Part shown: piece after piece, positions 4,907 to 6,056 of the stretch
Position numbering within the stretch: the first letter of the stretch is position 1
Layout of the letters: each line of letters begins with the position of its first letter
Source: JAUWNJ01 sp034190305
GTDB lineage: Bacteria > Planctomycetota > Phycisphaerae > SM23-33
NCBI GenBank assembly: GCA_034190305.1
Contig: JAXHSV010000195.1
Location: forward strand, 1 to 6,056
Direction of reading: 5' to 3'
DNA length: 6,056 nucleotides
Translations under genes and position numbers: made by a program
Notes under the pieces: model-generated
Database searches by the model: none
What the model was told of the DNA's origin: nothing
Seen by the model: the letters and a program-made list of their open reading frames with translations, nothing else

Positions 4907-5647
4907 TTATGGATTCGGTAAATTTTCCAAAAATTCATCTCCCAGATAACCCCGCAGGGCGTCGCGCAGATTGCATCTTGCCCGCGACAGCAGGCTCTTG
5001 ACCGCCATCGTCGAACACTCCAGTATTTCGGCAATTTCCTGATAGTTCAGGTGTTCGTATTTGTTCAGGACGAAAGATGCTTTCTGGTTTTCCGGCAGGG
5101 CATCGATGGCTGCGGCGATTTTCGCCTTCAGTTCCCCGACATCGAGGCGCGCCGACGGGGCGGAAGCGCCGGTATCGGGTATGTCCCGCCGTCGTGTCGA
5201 GCCGTCATCACCGTCGGACATTTCAAGCGATAAAACCCTTGCCTTCTTACCGGCGCGAATGGCGTTCAGGGCTACGTTCGTTGCAATGCGGTACAACCAG
5301 GTGGTGAACTTCGCCATCGGCTTGTAGCGACCAGCCGTGCGAAAGACCCGCAAAAACACCTCCTGCGTCAGGTCCTCGGTCTGGGCGTGATTTCCGATGA
5401 TTCGGAAGATTATGCCATAGACCTTTTTCTGGTTTCGGCTGACGATCCGGCGGAACGCATCTTCCCTGCCTGCCTGGAATTCCAGCATAAGTGCGGTATC
5501 TTCATCGCGCCGGCCTGCGGACACACCGGCGGATTTGCCGGCGTCATTACTGTTACTGCCGACGGGCGGGCCCGACTTTTCCGACTTTCCGACGGCTATG
5601 GCGAAACCTCCCACGGGACGGCGAACAGCCGCCTGCCGGTGTTGCAT
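4907..5647 (-). CDS. ECF-family RNA polymerase sigma-70 factor
   Basis: Directs RNA polymerase to a dedicated promoter set, normally held inactive by the anti-sigma encoded next. Numbered from the ATG at 5647 (246 residues): region 2 starts near ALMLEFQAGREDAF (52-65) and includes DLTQEVFLRVF (92-102, core binding) and KFTTWLYRIATNVALNAIR (113-131, promoter melting and -10 recognition). A variable linker covers about 132-174. Region 4 holds DALPENQKASF (182-192) and the helix-turn-helix YQEIAEILE...MAVKSLLSRAR (202-224), which reads the -35. All expected parts are present. The start is uncertain: an in-frame TTG at 5704 would add 19 residues, while a GTG at 5524 would give a 205-residue protein of normal ECF length; none has a clear SD. 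The first 40 or so residues are rich in S, G, N and K and look disordered. The gene heads a three-gene operon reaching 3657. Confidence 0.92.
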   Translation of the reverse strand: MQHRQAAVRRPVGGFAIAVGKSEKSGPPVGSNSNDAGKSAGVSAGRRDEDTALMLEFQAGREDAFRRIVSRNQKKVYGIIFRIIGNHAQTEDLTQEVFLRVFRTAGRYKPMAKFTTWLYRIATNVALNAIRAGKKARVLSLEMSDGDDGSTRRRDIPDTGASAPSARLDVGELKAKIAAAIDALPENQKASFVLNKYEHLNYQEIAEILECSTMAVKSLLSRARCNLRDALRGYLGDEFLENLPNP

Positions 5648-5817
5648 AAAGGAGGATTGTACCCAATGGCGAATCTCTTGCAACACCCCTTTTCCGGCAG
5701 GCAAGTGCGATAAAAAGCGGTTTACGGATAACGGTTGGAAAACCCACTTCCCGGATGGCCGACGGACATTAACAGGACAACGCGGGTTAGTCCAGGCCCG
5801 AAGGGCCGGTCAGAAGT

Positions 5818-5924
5818 TATTGACACCTGTATAGTAAATGCAACACGGCGCATTTCGCTTCGCCTGCGTAAACCGGGATCTCGGCAGGTTCCCGCGCGTT
5901 GCATTAGAAATACAGGTATCAATA
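5818..5924 (-). repeat. 107-nt imperfect palindrome with 30-nt arms (structured RNA or dispersed repeat)
   Basis: The left arm (5818-5847) and the reverse complement of the right arm (5895-5924) match at 24 of 30 positions: TATTGA, ACCTGTAT, AATGCAAC and CG are shared, with one 4-nt internal loop and two single differences. Both single differences become G-U pairs if the minus strand is transcribed, but C-A or A-C mismatches on the plus strand, so an RNA fold on minus is favoured. The 47-nt centre has smaller complementary stretches (CGGGA/TCCCG, CCTGC/GCAGG). It lies upstream of the sigma gene and would fall in its leader if the promoter is to the right. Confidence 0.6.
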
Positions 5925-5974
5925 GCCGGGGGCGTAAGCCTTTGTCATTACCCACATCTCTTGTTTTAGCCGTT

Positions 5975-6036
5975 ATCTCTTCGTCCCGTAGGGACGTGAT
6001 GACAATAGCCCAGCAATTCATTGCTGGGAAAGAGAT
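5975..6036. repeat. 62-nt element able to form a three-way junction
   Basis: Outer arms ATCTCTT (5975-5981) and AAGAGAT (6030-6036) pair perfectly. Within them are two perfect hairpins: CGTCCC-GTA-GGGACG (5982-5996) and CCCAGCAA-TTCA-TTGCTGGG (6009-6028). The hairpin pair CGTCCC/GGGACG next to a CCCAGCAA/TTGCTGGG type stem resembles a palindromic repeat I have seen across many environmental bacterial genomes; that resemblance is recollection, not a search result. A mobile REP-like repeat is the likely explanation. Confidence 0.6.
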
Positions 6037-6056
6037 TATCGTTGTGAATTGAGTCC

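Larger units (their letters stand above)
5705..6056. other. Non-coding region upstream of the sigma operon, rich in palindromes
   Basis: No gene is supported. Open frames on both strands run through inverted repeats and are explained by them. From the sigma side outward the region holds a small hairpin GGCCC-GAA-GGGCC (5795-5807), a 107-nt imperfect palindrome (5818-5924) and a 62-nt three-way-junction element (5975-6036). No clear promoter for the sigma operon was found, though it must lie here if the operon is complete. Confidence 0.6.

Noticed and set aside
5465..5477. CCTGCCTGCCTGG as another copy of the palindromic repeat
   Set aside because: It encodes the conserved FQAG of sigma region 2.1, and has no pairing arm, so coding constraint explains it.
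5652..5713. Plus-strand AAAGGAGG followed by an ATG at 5666
   Set aside because: It opens only 15 codons, and lies antisense within the sigma N-terminal frame; probably a chance SD.
5818..5924. Integron attC site
   Set aside because: The palindrome size fits, but the GTTRRRY/RYYYAAC core sites are not at the ends and no integrase or cassette gene is present.
5722..6021. 99-codon minus-strand frame upstream of the sigma gene, and a 105-codon plus frame opposite it
   Set aside because: Both cover the two palindromic elements entirely; their sequence is fully explained by the repeats and neither has an SD.

Overview
The window looks like a piece of chromosome from a planctomycete-like bacterium, probably an environmental lineage of the Phycisphaerae type. 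This is inferred from a secreted repeat protein with a PEP-CTERM tail, an ECF sigma / anti-sigma / secreted LTPxQR-helix protein operon of a style common in that phylum, and many short GC-rich palindromes scattered between and inside genes. No rRNA or tRNA genes and no CRISPR array were seen.

Layout, left to right. Positions 1-33 (minus) hold the first 11 codons of a gene that leaves the window; it has a near-perfect Shine-Dalgarno (SD) site. Positions 91-1641 (minus) encode a membrane family-2 glycosyltransferase of the processive hyaluronan/chitin/poly-GlcNAc synthase type. Just upstream of it, also on minus (1990-1727), is a small gene of 88 codons including the stop, with a good ribosome binding site and an in-frame amber codon at position 33. 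A possible promoter for it lies at 2152-2181. Positions 2182-2599 contain no convincing gene; they hold a long hairpin, an intrinsic-terminator-like hairpin that can pair alternatively with the first one, and a possible -10 box. Positions 2600-3598 (plus) encode a 332-residue PEP-CTERM protein with beta-type repeats.

The right half is one minus-strand operon read from right to left: an ECF sigma factor (about 5647-4907), a single-pass anti-sigma-like protein (4830-4264), and a secreted helical protein with LTPxQR motifs, DUF3106/Spy-like (4196-3657). It converges with the PEP-CTERM gene. Upstream of the sigma gene, 5705-6056 is non-coding. It carries a 107-nt imperfect palindrome with 30-nt arms and a 62-nt element that can fold into a three-way junction; both look like dispersed palindromic repeats or structured RNAs.

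How it may work together (inference): the glycosyltransferase would make or extend an exopolysaccharide, and the PEP-CTERM protein would be an exosortase substrate placed at the cell surface, so the left half fits a surface/matrix function. The sigma/anti-sigma/secreted-protein operon fits an envelope-signal circuit, but nothing in the sequence ties it directly to the left-half genes. The most unusual items are the amber-interrupted small gene, the attenuator-like pair of hairpins before the PEP-CTERM gene, and the two structured elements upstream of the sigma gene.
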